NCBI RefSeq assembly: GCF_029227915.1
Contig: NC_079888.1
Span: 1,054,001-1,118,000, forward strand
Length of the DNA: 64,000 nt
Reading direction: 5' to 3'
Source: Hydractinia symbiolongicarpus
Taxonomy: Eukaryota > Cnidaria > Hydrozoa > Anthoathecata > Hydractiniidae
Under the pieces are notes generated by a model. It did no database searches, had not been told where the DNA came from, and saw only the letters and a program-made list of their open reading frames with translations. Positions within the stretch are counted from its first letter, which is position 1. Each line of letters begins with the position of its first letter. The position numbers and the translations under genes were made by a program. Of the stretch, positions 1-10,896 are shown one piece after another.

Positions 1-2611
1 TGGTCCCACACTAAAAAATGAACTATTCATCTTAATTTTTAAATGAAGCACTACCACACCGCCCAGTGTAATCGCTGAGTTCCAGCAATCATGTCAATTT
101 AAGAAGAATGTCATTCCTTGGAGTCCAATTGGCTCATTTATCACATTTATCACGTCACAGTCCAGAATCAGTTCAACTAAGTTCCACAGTCAATCGGTTC
201 ACCGTTAAAAGCGATACAACTTAGTAATATCGGAACAAAATCCTTAAATACATGTTGGTACGAATATGTGACACAACCGTTGTAACCTAAACGGATTGAC
301 ATTGTTAGAAGGTCAATGAAATATAGTTTTTGAAACTGTCTCTATTTCTTCAGCGCGATCTAACGGCTAGGATTGGTCCCACAGTAAAAAATGAACTAAT
401 CATCTTAATTTTTAAATGAAGCGCTACCACAGGGCCCAGTGTAATCGCTGAGTTCCAGCAATCATGTCAAGTTAAGAAGAATGTCATTCCTTGGAGTCGA
501 ATTGGCTCATTTATCACATTTATCAATTCACTGTCCAGAATCAATTCAATTAATCCCACAGTCAATCGATTCACCGTTAAAAGCGATACAACTTAGTAAT
601 GTCGGACAAAAAATCACTAAGTACATGTCGGTACGAATATGTGACATAACCGTTGTACCTCAAACGGATTGACACCGTTAGAAAGTCAATTAAATGTAGT
701 TTTTGAAATAGTAACTATTTCTTCTGCGCCAACTAACGGCTAGGGTTGGTCCAACAGTTAAAAATGACTTATTTATCTTAATTTTTAAATGAAACGCTAC
801 CACAGCGCCCAGTGTAACCGCTGAGTTCCAGCAATCATGTCAAATTAAGAAGATTGTCATTCCTTTGAGACCAAGCGGCTCATTTATCACATTTAACAGG
901 TCACATTCCAGAATCAGCTCAATTAAGTCCCACAGTTAATCGTTTCACTTTTAAAAGCGATACAACTTAGCAATAGCGGAACAAATCGCTAAATACATGT
1001 TGGTACGAATATGTGACACAACCGTTGTAACCTAAACGGATTGACACTGTTAGAAGGTCAATGAAATATAGTTTTTGAAACTGTCTCTATTTCTTCAGCG
1101 CGATCTAACGGCTAGGATTGGTCCCACAGTAAAAAATGAACTAATCATCTTAATTTTTAAATGAAGCGCTACCACAGGGCCCAGTGTAATCGCTGAGTTC
1201 CAGCAATCATGTCAAATTAAGAAGAATGTCATTCCTTGGAGTCGAATTGGCTCATTTATCACATTTATCAATTCACTGTCCAGAATCAATTCAACTAAGT
1301 CCCACAGTCAATCGATTCACCGTTAAAAGCGATACAACTTAGTAATGTCGGACAAAAAATCACTAAGTACATGTCGGTACGAATATGTGACGCAACCGTT
1401 GTACCTCAAACGGATTGACACCGTTAGAAAGTCAATTAAATGTTGTTTTTGAAACAGTAACTATTTCTTCTGCGCCAACTAACGGCTAGGGTTGGTCCAA
1501 CAGTTAAAAATGACTTATTTATCTTAATTTTTAAATGAAACGCTAACACAGCGCCCAGTGTAACCGCTGAGTTCCAGCAATCATGTCAAATTAAGAAGAT
1601 TGTCATTCCTTTGAGTCCAAGCGGCTCATTTATCACATTTAACAGGTCACATTCCAGAATCAGCTCAACTAAGTCCCACAGTCAATCGATTCACCGTTAA
1701 AAGCGATACAACTTAGTAATGTCGGACAAAAAATCACTAAGTACATGTCGGTACGAATATTTGACGCAACCGTTGTAACTCAAACGGATTGACACCGTTA
1801 CAAAGTCAATGAAATGTAGTTTTTGAAACTGTCTCTACTTCTTCAGTGCGAACTAACGGCTAGGATTGGTCCCACAGTAAAAAATTACTTATTTATCTTA
1901 ATTTTTCAAAAAAGCGCTACCACACCGCCCAGTGTAATCGCTGAGTTCCAGCAATCATGTCAAATTAAGAAGATTGTCATTCCTTTGAGACCAAGTGGCT
2001 CATTTATCACATTTAACAGGTCACAGTCCAGAATCAGTTCAATTAAGTCCCACAGTCAATCGTTTCACTTTTAAAAGCGATACAACTTAGTAATAGCGGG
2101 AGAATTCGCTAAATACATATTGGTACGAATATGTGACGCAACTGTTGTAACTCAAACGGATTGACACCCTTAGAAAGTCAATGAAATGTAGTTTTTGAAA
2201 ATGTCTCTATTTCTACAGTGCGAACTAACGGCTAGGATTGGTCCCACAGTAAAAAATGACTTATTTATCTTAATTTTTAAATAAAGCGCCACCACACCGC
2301 CCAGTGTAATCGCTGAGTTCCAGCAATCATGTCAAATTAAGAAGAATGTCATTCCTTGGAGTTCAATTGTCTCATTTATCACATTTATCAAGTCACAGTC
2401 CAGAATCAGTTCAACTAAGTTCCACAGTCAATCGTTTCACCGTTAAAAGCGAGACAACTTAGTAATATCGGAACAAAATCCTTAAATACATGTTGGTACG
2501 AATATGTGACGCAACCGTTGTAACTCAAACGGATTGACACTGTTATAAAGTCAATGAAATGTAGTTTTTGAAACTGTATCTATTTCTTCAGCGCAAACTA
2601 ACGCCTAGGAT
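1..2611 (+). repeat. Higher-order repeat copy 1 (7 monomers, 2611 bp)
   Basis: First visible copy of the seven-monomer unit; the window edge sets its start, so the true unit boundary is arbitrary. It contains alpha-type monomers plus a distinctive subtype with CCAAGCGGCTC and ACATTTAACAGG (for example 870-900 and 1618-1645). It differs from the next copy at only scattered single bases, for example AAAAAATGAAC here against AAAAAATAAAC at the equivalent place near 2625. Confidence 0.93.
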
Positions 2612-5222
2612 TGGTCCCACACTAAAAAATAAACTATTCATCTTAATTTTTAAATGAAGCACTACCACACCGCCCAGTGTAATCGCTGAGTTCCAGCAAT
2701 CATATCAATTTAAGAAGAATGTCATTCCTTGGAGTCCAATTGGCTCATTTATCACATTTATCAAGTCACAGTCCAGAATCAGTTCAACTAAGTTCCACAG
2801 TCAATCGGTTCAGCGTTAAAAGCGATACAACTTAGTAATATCGGAACAAAATCCTTAAATACATGTTGGTACGAATATGTGACACAACCGTTATAACCTA
2901 AACGGATTGACATTGTTAGAAGGTCAATGAAATATAGTTTTTGAAACTGTCTCTATTTCTTCAGCGCGATCTAACGGCTAGGATTGGTCCCACAGTAAAA
3001 AATGAACTAATCATCTTAATTTTTAAATGAAGCGCTACCACAGGGCCCAGTGTAATCGCTGAGTTCCAGCAATCATGTCAAGTTAAGAAGAATGTCATTC
3101 CTTGGAGTCGAATTGGCTCATTTATCACATTTATCAATTCACTGTCCAGAATCAATTCAATTAATCCCACAGTCAATCGATTCACCGTTAAAAGCGATAC
3201 AACTTAGTAATGTCGGACAAAAAATCACTAAGTACATGTCGGTACGAATATGTGACATAACCGTTGTACCTCAAACGGATTGACACCGTTAGAAAGTCAA
3301 TTAAATGTAGTTTTTGAAATAGTAACTATTTCTTCTGCGCCAACTAACGGCTAGGGTTGGTCCAACAGTTAAAAATGACTTATTTATCTTAATTTTTAAA
3401 TGAAACGCTACCACAGCGCCCAGTGTAACCGCTGAGTTCCAGCAATCATGTCAAATTAAGAAGATTGTCATTCCTTTGAGACCAAGCGGCTCATTTATCA
3501 CATTTAACAGGTCACATTCCAGAATCAGCTCAATTAAGTCCCACAGTTAATCGTTTCACTTTTAAAAGCGATACAACTTAGCAATAGCGGAACAAATCGC
3601 TAAATACATGTTGGTACGAATATGTGACACAACCGTTGTAACCTAAACGGATTGACACTGTTAGAAGGTCAATGAAATATAGTTTTTGAAACTGTCTCTA
3701 TTTCTTCAGCGCGATCTAACGGCTAGGATTGGTCCCACAGTAAAAAATGAACTAATCATCTTAATTTTTAAATGAAGCGCTACCACAGGGCCCAGTGTAA
3801 TCGCTGAGTTCCAGCAATCATGTCAAATTAAGAAGAATGTCATTCCTTGGAGTCGAATTGGCTCATTTATCACATTTATCAATTCACTGTCCAGAATCAA
3901 TTCAACTAAGTCCCACAGTCAATCGATTCACCGTTAAAAGCGATACAACTTAGTAATGTCGGACAAAAAATCACTAAGTACATGTCGGTACGAATATGTG
4001 ACGCAACCGTTGTACCTCAAACGGATTGACACCGTTAGAAAGTCAATTAAATGTTGTTTTTGAAACAGTAACTATTTCTTCTGCGCCAACTAACGGCTAG
4101 GGTTGGTCCAACAGTTAAAAATGACTTATTTATCTTAATTTTTAAATGAAACGCTAACACAGCGCCCAGTGTAACCGCTGAGTTCCAGCAATCATGTCAA
4201 ATTAAGAAGATTGTCATTCCTTTGAGTCCAAGCGGCTCATTTATCACATTTAACAGGTCACATTCCAGAATCAGCTCAACTAAGTCCCACAGTCAATCGA
4301 TTCACCGTTAAAAGCGATACAACTTAGTAATGTCGGACAAAAAATCACTAAGTACATGTCGGTACGAATATTTGACGCAACCGTTGTAACTCAAACGGAT
4401 TGACACCGTTACAAAGTCAATGAAATGTAGTTTTTGAAACTGTCTCTACTTCTTCAGTGCGAACTAACGGCTAGGATTGGTCCCACAGTAAAAAATTACT
4501 TATTTATCTTAATTTTTCAAAAAAGCGCTACCACACCGCCCAGTGTAATCGCTGAGTTCCAGCAATCATGTCAAATTAAGAAGATTGTCATTCCTTTGAG
4601 ACCAAGTGGCTCATTTATCACATTTAACAGGTCACAGTCCAGAATCAGTTCAATTAAGTCCCACAGTCAATCGTTTCACTTTTAAAAGCGATACAACTTA
4701 GTAATAGCGGGAGAATTCGCTAAATACATATTGGTACGAATATGTGACGCAACTGTTGTAACTCAAACGGATTGACACCCTTAGAAAGTCAATGAAATGT
4801 AGTTTTTGAAAATGTCTCTATTTCTACAGTGCGAACTAACGGCTAGGATTGGTCCCACAGTAAAAAATGACTTATTTATCTTAATTTTTAAATAAAGCGC
4901 CACCACACCGCCCAGTGTAATCGCTGAGTTCCAGCAATCATGTCAAATTAAGAAGAATGTCATTCCTTGGAGTCCAATTGTCTCATTTATCACATTTATC
5001 AAGTCACAGTCCAGAATCAGTTCAACTAAGTTCCACAGTCAATCGTTTCACCGTTAAAAGCGAGACAACTTAGTAATATCGGAACAAAATCCTTAAATAC
5101 ATGTTGGTACGAATATGTGACGCAACCGTTGTAACTCAAACGGATTGACACTGTTAGAAAGTCAATGAAATGTAGTTTTTGAAACTGTATCTATTTCTTC
5201 AGCGCAAACTAACGCCTAGGAT
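2612..5222 (+). repeat. Higher-order repeat copy 2 (7 monomers, 2611 bp)
   Basis: Second copy of the seven-monomer unit, in the same monomer order as 1-2611. The near identity between copies, against visible divergence between adjacent monomers, is the classic signature of recent amplification of a multimer and not of single monomers. Confidence 0.93.
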
Positions 5223-6487
5223 TGGTCCCACACTAAAAAATAAACTATTCATCTTAATTTTTAAATGAAGCACTACCACACCGCCCAGTGTAATCGCTGA
5301 GTTCCAGCAATCATATCAATTTAAGAAGAATGTCATTCCTTGGAGTCCAATTGGCTCATTTATCACATTTATCAAGTCACAGTCCAGAATCAGTTCAACT
5401 AAGTTCCACAGTCAATCGGTTCACCGTTAAAAGCGATACAACTTAGTAATATCGGAACAAAATCCTTAAATACATGTTGGTACGAATATGTGACACAACC
5501 GTTGTAACCTCAACGGATTGACATTGTTAGAAGGTCAATGAAATATAGTTTTTGAAACTGTCTCTATTTCTTCAGCGCGATCTAACGGCTAGGATTGGTC
5601 CCACAGTAAAAAATGAACTAATCATCTTAATTTTTAAATGAAGCGCTACCACAGGGCCCAGTGTAATCGCTGAGTTCCAGCAATCATGTCAAATTAAGAA
5701 GATTGCCATTCCTTTGAGACCAAGCGGCTCACTTATCACATTTAACAGGTCACATTCCAGAATCAGCTCAATTAAGTCCCACAGTTAATCGTTTCACTTT
5801 TAAAAGCGATACAACTTAGTAATAGCGGAAGAAATCGCTAAATACATGTTGGTACGGATATGTGACGCAACCGTTGTAACTCAAACGGATTGACACCGTT
5901 AAAAAGTCAATGAAATGTAGTTTTTGAAACTGTCTCTTTTTTTTTCAGTGCGAACTAACGGCTAGGATTGGTCCCACAGTAAAAAATGACTTATTTATCT
6001 TAATTTTTAAATGAAGCGCTACCACAGGGCCCAGTGTAATCGCTGAGTTCCAGCAATCATGTCAAATTAAGAAGAATGTCATTCCTTGGACTCCAATTGG
6101 CTCATTTATCACATTTATCAATTCACAGTCCAGAATCAATTCAACTAAGTCCCACAGTCAATCGATTCACCGTTAAAAGCGATACAACTTAGTAATGTCG
6201 GAAAAAACCACTAAGTACATGTTGGTACGAATATGTGACACAACCGTTGTAACTCAAACGGATTGACACCGTTAGAAAGTCAATGAAATGTAGTTTTTGA
6301 AACTGTATCTATTTCTTCAGCGCCAACTAACGGCTAGGGTTGGTCCCACAGTTAACAATGACTTATTTATCTTAATTTTTAAATAAAGCGCTACCACACC
6401 CCCCAGTGTAATCGCTGAGTTCCAGCAATCATGTCAAATTAAGAAGAATGTCATTCCTTGGAGTCCAATTTGCTCATTTATCACATT
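5223..6487 (+). repeat. Broken third HOR copy with chimeric monomer
   Basis: Starts as a third copy of the 2611-bp unit. At about 5662-5703 the second monomer (GGGCCCAGTG) switches to the sequence of the third monomer type (AAGAAGATTG, then CCAAGCGGCTC). One monomer length has therefore been lost in register. The following monomers (anchors 5963 and 6335) no longer follow the seven-monomer order. This reads as an unequal crossover at the edge of the homogenised domain. Confidence 0.8.
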
Positions 6488-6535
6488 TTTTTTATTTAGT
6501 TATTTATTTTTATTTTATTTTATTTATTTCTTTAT
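6488..6535 (-). repeat. A-rich tail of older LINE
   Basis: On the plus strand this is a T-rich run with TTTATT/TATTTT units; on the minus strand it is an AAATAAAT-type tail just after an AATAAA signal. It marks the 3' end of the minus-strand LINE and the left junction with the satellite, which breaks off at CACATTT. Confidence 0.75.
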
Positions 6536-6641
6536 TTAAAGTTGAGTCCAATGTAGTTACAATGTACTAATTTACACCAACTATCAAATTAAAACATGTA
6601 AATACTAAGTGATAAAATTACAAATAAAACACTAAAATAAA

Positions 6642-6957
6642 TCATCGATTGATCCCCGAATGAGCAGCACAGAGTTTACATTGGCAGTATATTTCAACGT
6701 GCCTGATAACAGATTTGAATTCTTTTAGATCTGTCGCATTTTTGACACACGCAGGTAGGTAATTCCAGGTTAGGCTAGGGCGAAATTGAAAAGAATTCTG
6801 CCCGATAGTGCTTTTAATAGGTGGAATGACCAGTACAGTACTAAGACTGTAAGTAGTCTCCTTCTTTCGAAAAATATCCCACATTAATTCAGGATTCAAT
6901 CTTGAAGACACTTATAAACTTCAGTTACAAGGCTTTTCAGATTTTTATCATGGATAG
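6642..6957 (-). pseudogene. ORF2 C-terminus of older LINE (fragment)
   Basis: A minus-strand frame encodes the typical C-terminal end of CR1-like ORF2 proteins: a LNPELMWDIF segment, then SFQFRPSLTWNYLP, then a Cys-rich ending CQCKLC. The same architecture (LNPSYMEVLF, SQLWNSLP, CKCRIC) ends the plus-strand LINE at 10897-11259. Upstream, in another frame, the minus strand reads SIHDKNLKSLVTEVYKC, so a one-base indel near 6900 splits the region. The continuous frame starts only at a GTG (6911), which is not a real start. This fragment cannot make a functional protein. Confidence 0.85.
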
Positions 6958-6963
6958 AGTGCT

Positions 6964-7003
6964 GGTGGCAAGACGTATTAAATGGCGGTGGCAAGACGTA
7001 TTA
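6964..7003 (+). repeat. 17-bp direct repeat at LINE 5' end
   Basis: GGTGGCAAGACGTATTA occurs at 6964-6980 and again at 6987-7003, an offset of 23 bp. The second copy lies inside the ORF1 coding start (codons for AVARRII). It may be a tandem duplication created during integration, or the end of a repeated 5' UTR unit that was otherwise truncated. Confidence 0.8.
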
Positions 7004-8295
7004 TTACTCGCTCCGTGAGTAGCTTGGATCATGAATGCTCTAATACCGAAAATTTGAATTCGACTATTGACCGAGATGGCATTGTACTACCTGAAGATGA
7101 AACCATGGAAGTTGATGTAAATGGTGAGAATTTTGATTTAAGAAGTATGTTGGAAAAGTTTCAGTTGAGTATCAATAAAGAATCTCAACACTGCAAAAAA
7201 TTGAAGTATTTGGAAACATGTATTCATGACTTCAAAGAGGAAAATATTGTTTTAAAATCTCAGTTACGGGAAATGACGAACTGTATGGAAATTTACATGA
7301 AATGTTTCGAACATTTTAAACTGGAAAATCATTGTTCCGTGACGGGGTTAATTTCATCTACAGATACACACTCACGCAAGTTCACAGACTATTCAAAAAT
7401 TGCGTCAGTCCCAGATGATAAATTTACCACATATTTAAAAGATCGATCATCGTCTTCTTTATCAAACTTATCACCAATTTGTACTGCTACAAACACGTCT
7501 GATGATCCTCTTAATGACTCTATCGAAAATTCTCTTGTTACAGAAATAAACAACATTTCTATACACCAATCATCGTTTTCTTCAGCTAAGAACAGCGAGA
7601 GAAAACAATCATTAGCTAATCAGCTATTTGAAATTAGAAATGCACAGAAAAGAAAATTTATTATATGGAAAAAAAACCAAAAGTCGTTAAAAGATAGATT
7701 AGAAAAACTTGTTGGCTATAACAACCTTCCGACCATTACGAATCATGAAGCTTGCAGAACTACAGGCGATAAAACCATTCCTGCCGAATCAAACAGCGTA
7801 ACTTGTATTGTGGGAGATAGCATGTTAAAGCATGTCTCACACTGGAAAATTAACAAAAAATTGACATCAAAGCAAAAAATAATTGTCAAGTCATTTTCTG
7901 GTGCAAAAACGGCGCACATGGTAAATTATTTGAAACCAACGCTGGACGAAGTTAATCCTGATCATTTAATTATTCATATTGGAACGAACGATTTACCGTC
8001 TAACGAAACTCCTAAAAATATTGCTTCAAAAATTGTAAATATGACAACTGAAGTTATTACGGGAAAAAACATGATTGTTTCAATTTCTGAAATAATAACG
8101 AGGGATGATAAATTGAAAATGAAGGCGGGTTATGTAAACAGTTTTTTACGTGAATTATGTATTCAACGAAACATTGGCTTTATACAGCATAACAACATTA
8201 CGTGTAATCATCTCAATGCCAGTAAGCTTCGTTTAAACAAACAAGGGACAAAAAATCTAATTAAAAACCTCACCGTACATCTAGAAAAATACTGA
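6982..8295 (+). CDS. LINE ORF1 protein, coiled coil + SGNH-hydrolase-like
   Basis: An open frame of 437 residues, the only intact one in the element. ORF1 proteins of CR1-like LINEs bind element RNA and many carry an esterase-like SGNH domain. Here residues about 50-110 are Leu/Lys/Glu-rich and look coiled-coil (LEKFQLSINKE to LKSQLREM). A Ser/Thr-rich linker follows, and a basic stretch starts at about 207 (RKQSLANQL). From about 274 the SGNH blocks appear: GDSM (278-281, candidate catalytic Ser280), SFSGAKT (304-310) and IGTND (G334, N336). The last block reads SKLRLNKQGT (414-423), where family members usually have His at the Arg417 position. That change (CAT to CGT would do it) may have removed catalysis. 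The ATG at 6982 is chosen because the element's 5' junction lies 19 bp upstream. A TGA at 8293-8295 ends the frame; ORF2 follows after about 50 bp in another frame. Confidence 0.85.
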   Translation: MAVARRIITRSVSSLDHECSNTENLNSTIDRDGIVLPEDETMEVDVNGENFDLRSMLEKFQLSINKESQHCKKLKYLETCIHDFKEENIVLKSQLREMTNCMEIYMKCFEHFKLENHCSVTGLISSTDTHSRKFTDYSKIASVPDDKFTTYLKDRSSSSLSNLSPICTATNTSDDPLNDSIENSLVTEINNISIHQSSFSSAKNSERKQSLANQLFEIRNAQKRKFIIWKKNQKSLKDRLEKLVGYNNLPTITNHEACRTTGDKTIPAESNSVTCIVGDSMLKHVSHWKINKKLTSKQKIIVKSFSGAKTAHMVNYLKPTLDEVNPDHLIIHIGTNDLPSNETPKNIASKIVNMTTEVITGKNMIVSISEIITRDDKLKMKAGYVNSFLRELCIQRNIGFIQHNNITCNHLNASKLRLNKQGTKNLIKNLTVHLEKY

Positions 8296-8351
8296 CAAGT
8301 CGAGCATGGATCCAACGTTTCGTCAGAACGACAAATTATAGTGGCTGACGA

Positions 8352-9584
8352 TTGCGCGCTATTAAACATAAAAAATTGTACCCCACAAAATTATTGATCG
8401 GACATATAAATATAAATTCACTCAGAAGCAAAGTACTATCCTTACAGGAGGTTGTCAAGGATCATTTGGACATTCTGCTGATATCTGAATCGAAACTTGA
8501 TCAGTCGTTTACCGATGCTTCAATTGCCTTAAATGGTTTCAAACGTCCCTATCGAAGAGACCGAAACAAAAATGGCGGGGGATTGGTTTTGTATATTAAT
8601 TGCGAAATAATTAGTAATGCTATAAAACTCCCTTCTTTACCTGAAGATATCGAAATAGTTGGGATCGAAGTTATCCTTCGTGCACAAAAATGGCTCGTAC
8701 AGGGCATTTACAAACCACCCAATCAACGCTGCGATTATTTCCTTGAAAACCTTGGTAAAGTCCATGATTCGTTTCATTACGAAAATTGTATAATAATGGG
8801 CGACTTCAACAGCCACGAATGCGAATTATCAATCTTAAAAACTCACTATAATCTTTCAAACTTAATTGATTCACCAACTTGTTACAAAAACCCTGCGAAC
8901 CCATCCTGTATTGATCATATATGGGTTTCTGACAAGAAAAGGTTCACAAATAGCTGTGCAATAGAGACAGGACTGTCCGATTGGCAGAAACTCACTGTGA
9001 CTGTTATAAAAGCGGAGATGCCAAGAAAGAAACCCCGCATTATAAAGTACAGGTCTATAAAAAACTTCAATAAATCCGAATTCCAAAAAGACCTTACTAA
9101 GTCAATGGAGTTACAGGAAGTGAATTTCGCAAACCTCGATACAGCTTTTAAGAACGTAATTGAAAAACATATGCCAGTGAAGCAAAAGATGGTTAGAAGG
9201 AATCATGCACCATTTATTACGAAGAGAGTACGCAAAGAAATTATGATGAGAAGTAGAAAAAGAAACGTATATAATTCGAATCCAACTGCTGAAAATTGGA
9301 ACTCTTTTCGAATTCAAAGGAATAAGTGTGCAAAGATTGTCAGAGATGCAAGAAAGAATTATTACAGAAAACTTGACGTGTCGAAAGTTCGAGACAACAA
9401 AGCATTTTGGAAAATCGTGAAACGAAATTTCTCCGAGAAAGCAATCAAGGAAAATATAACATCGTTAGTCGAAGATGATGCTGTTTTACGAAATAAAGTT
9501 GAAATTGCAAACGTCATGAATGATTATTTCGTAAATATCACAAGATCACTGAATGTAAACAACATCCCCGAAAACAATCCATGA
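8352..9584 (+). pseudogene. LINE ORF2 part 1: APE-type endonuclease and linker
   Basis: Apurinic-endonuclease-like domain that would nick target DNA to start target-primed reverse transcription. Motifs, numbered from the TTG at 8352: HININS (18-23), SESKLD (45-50, metal-binding Glu46), RDRNKNGGG, GDFN (150-153) and SCIDHIW. The terminal block reads GLSDWQKL, with Asp210, Trp211 and Gln212, where relatives have a His, so the catalytic His seems lost. A basic, Arg/Lys-rich linker follows. No ATG precedes the domain: an in-frame TGA at 8346-8348 closes the frame upstream, and the first Met is Met149, just before GDFN. ORF2 may depend on reinitiation or a non-AUG start. The frame ends at a premature TGA (9582-9584); the same frame continues beyond it into the reverse transcriptase, so this is a nonsense mutation and not the end of the protein. 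Confidence 0.87.
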
Positions 9585-10124
9585 ACAGCTGATGATTGCT
9601 CTCGTACCGAAGTTGATGCAATTATTTCAAGTTTCAAAGAACATCCGAGCATAAAAAATATAAAATCAAAATTCTCCAAAAGTGCTGATATGGACGAAAT
9701 GAAATTCTGTCATGTTTCTGTTGAAAAATTAAAACTTTATATTGGTTCTTTAAAAAGTGGCAAGGCTTGTCCAGAGGGAGACATACCTGCAGATCTTCTC
9801 AAAGCTCACGCAAAGGTTTTTGTTACGCAGTTGAGTCAGTGGTTTAATGACTCAGTAGATAGGTGCATCTTTCCTGAGTCTTTGAAATTTGCGGATGTGT
9901 CTCCACTCCACAAAGCAAAGTCTAGGGTCTGCAAAGAAAATTATCGACCAGTTAGTAAACTTCCAAACATGGCTAAGGTGTTTGAAATAATCTTATTTGA
10001 ACAGATAAGTGAGTTCATGGAGGGGAAAATGTCCCCTATCTTGTCTGGATTCAGGAAAGGATACAGTAGCCAACATGCTCTTTTAAATCTAATGTGCTTT
10101 CTTCAAAAAAAAGTTAGACTCTGA
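9585..10124 (+). pseudogene. LINE ORF2 part 2: reverse transcriptase fingers
   Basis: Continues the endonuclease frame directly after the TGA at 9582. It reads TADDCSRTEV and so on into the N-terminal reverse-transcriptase motifs: KSGKACPEGDIPADLLK, PLHKAKSR, ENYRPVSKLPNMAKVFE and LSGFRKGYSSQHALLNLM. These match motifs 0-2a of non-LTR reverse transcriptases. The reading frame then slips at a run of eight A residues (10105-10112). Its trailing residues, up to a TGA at 10122-10124, are out-of-frame sequence; the true product continues one frame over. Confidence 0.88.
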
Positions 10125-10668
10125 AAAGTGTGTTGCTGCCTTGCTCATGGATCTAAGCAAGGCTTTTGACTGTATTAACCACAAGCTACTTATTGCTAAG
10201 CTTCATGCTTATGGATTTTCTTCTAGTGCATTATCTTTTATTTGGAGCTATTTAAAGCAGCGCTTTCAGAGAGTAGGTATTGATGGGGTTTTTGGTTGCT
10301 GGAAGGAAATTTTTTATGGTGTACCACAGGGGTCAATTTTGGGGCCGTTACTGTGTAACGTATTTTTAAATGATTTTCTTTTTCAATATGACGTGAATAT
10401 GCCGCCCTGCTCTGATATTCTAGTGTGTAACTATGCTGACGATAATACGTTTTGTGCATCAGCTGAAACCTTTCACAAAGTAAAATATATGTTAGAACGA
10501 CTTTTTACTTCAGCAGCTTTATGGTTTTCCGATAATGGCTTGCAATTAAACGAAAGCAAATGCAATTTTATAATATTCGGAAAGCCAGAAAGTCCACAAA
10601 TCCGGCATTTAAATTTAAATGGAGCAATTTTATCTGCATCCAAATGTGTAAAACTTCTTGGTATTTAA
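10111..10668 (+). pseudogene. LINE ORF2 part 3: reverse transcriptase palm
   Basis: Holds the catalytic core of the reverse transcriptase that copies LINE RNA into DNA at the nicked target. Motif A is MDLSKAFDCINHKLL (catalytic Asp at 10150-10152), motif B is GVPQGSILGPLL (from 10318), and motif C is NYADDNTF (YADD at 10432-10443). Motifs D/E follow as LWFSDNGLQLNESKCNFIIFG and KLLGI. All catalytic aspartates are present. The frame is reached only by a one-base shift at the A-run 10105-10112. It is closed by a TAA at 10666-10668 within the conserved LLGI-x-FDS segment; the same frame continues after this stop, so this is a second nonsense mutation. Confidence 0.92.
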
Positions 10669-10890
10669 TTTGACAGTCAACGTACTTTTGCAGATCATAT
10701 AAACACACTGTGCAAAAGAGCTAGCTGTAAATCTAATGCCCTGAAGAGAATTTCCTGGATTGTTGAAAATAAACAGAAAAGTTTATTATATGAAACATTC
10801 ATAGCATCTGAGTTTCAATTATTGTCCTTTAGTCGGGGGATTTAATAGCAGCAAATCTATTTCAAAGGTCGATAGAGGGCAAGGTCTCAG
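10669..10890 (+). pseudogene. LINE ORF2 part 4: degraded thumb region
   Basis: Directly after the TAA at 10666 the frame resumes as FDSQRTFADHINTLCKRA, then SLLYETFIASEF, as expected for the thumb. Near 10810 the matching sequence moves to another frame (FNYCPLVGGF from 10814, then NSSKSISKVDR), a one-base shift. By about 10890 the frame has returned. Compared with the older LINE (FNYFALVWMF at its equivalent site), about a dozen residues between here and the C-terminal segment appear to be missing. No product could be made across this stretch. Confidence 0.75.
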
Positions 10891-10896
10891 TCTAAA

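Larger units (their letters stand above)
1..6487 (+). repeat. Satellite array, left block (373-bp monomers, 7-mer HOR)
   Basis: Head-to-tail satellite with phase anchors at 368, 741, 1113, 1487, 1861, 2233, 2606, 2979, 3352, 3724, 4098, 4472, 4844, 5217, 5590, 5963 and 6335, giving monomers of 372-374 bp. Neighbouring monomers differ clearly. Every seventh is almost identical: the segments at 481-672 and 3092-3283, and at 1823-2074 and 4434-4685, translate identically 2611 bp apart. This is a higher-order repeat. The final monomer stops at 6487, where a LINE tail begins, and continues after 12058. No gene is supported here; open frames up to 83 codons recur only because the repeat recurs. Confidence 0.97.
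6488..6962 (-). mobile_element. Older CR1-like LINE, 3' part (host of nested insertion)
   Basis: Minus-strand 3' end of a non-LTR retrotransposon. Read on the minus strand from 6962 it holds the C-terminal end of ORF2, a stop at 6644-6642, an A/T-rich 3' UTR, an AATAAA signal (minus strand, 6536-6531) and an AAATAAAT-rich tail to 6488. The tail abuts satellite sequence directly. The rest of the same element lies at 11500-12058, and the plus-strand LINE sits between the two. With the other part it totals about 1.03 kb, so it is strongly 5'-truncated, as is usual for LINEs. Confidence 0.85.

Noticed and set aside
481-672. Open frames of 60-83 codons throughout the satellite (also 1823-2074, 3092-3283, 4434-4685, 12390-12572, 18956-19207, 19329-19580, 34483-34692, 41696-41881, 46634-46819, 49246-49428, 55870-56052, 57927-58109, 61371-61568)
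   Set aside because: They recur at HOR spacing, are broken in most monomers by stops or indels, occur in different frames and strands, and show no recognisable domain. They are chance frames in a repeat.
6488-6535. Independent microsatellite
   Set aside because: Its position after an AATAAA signal on the minus strand and next to ORF2 sequence makes it the LINE tail.
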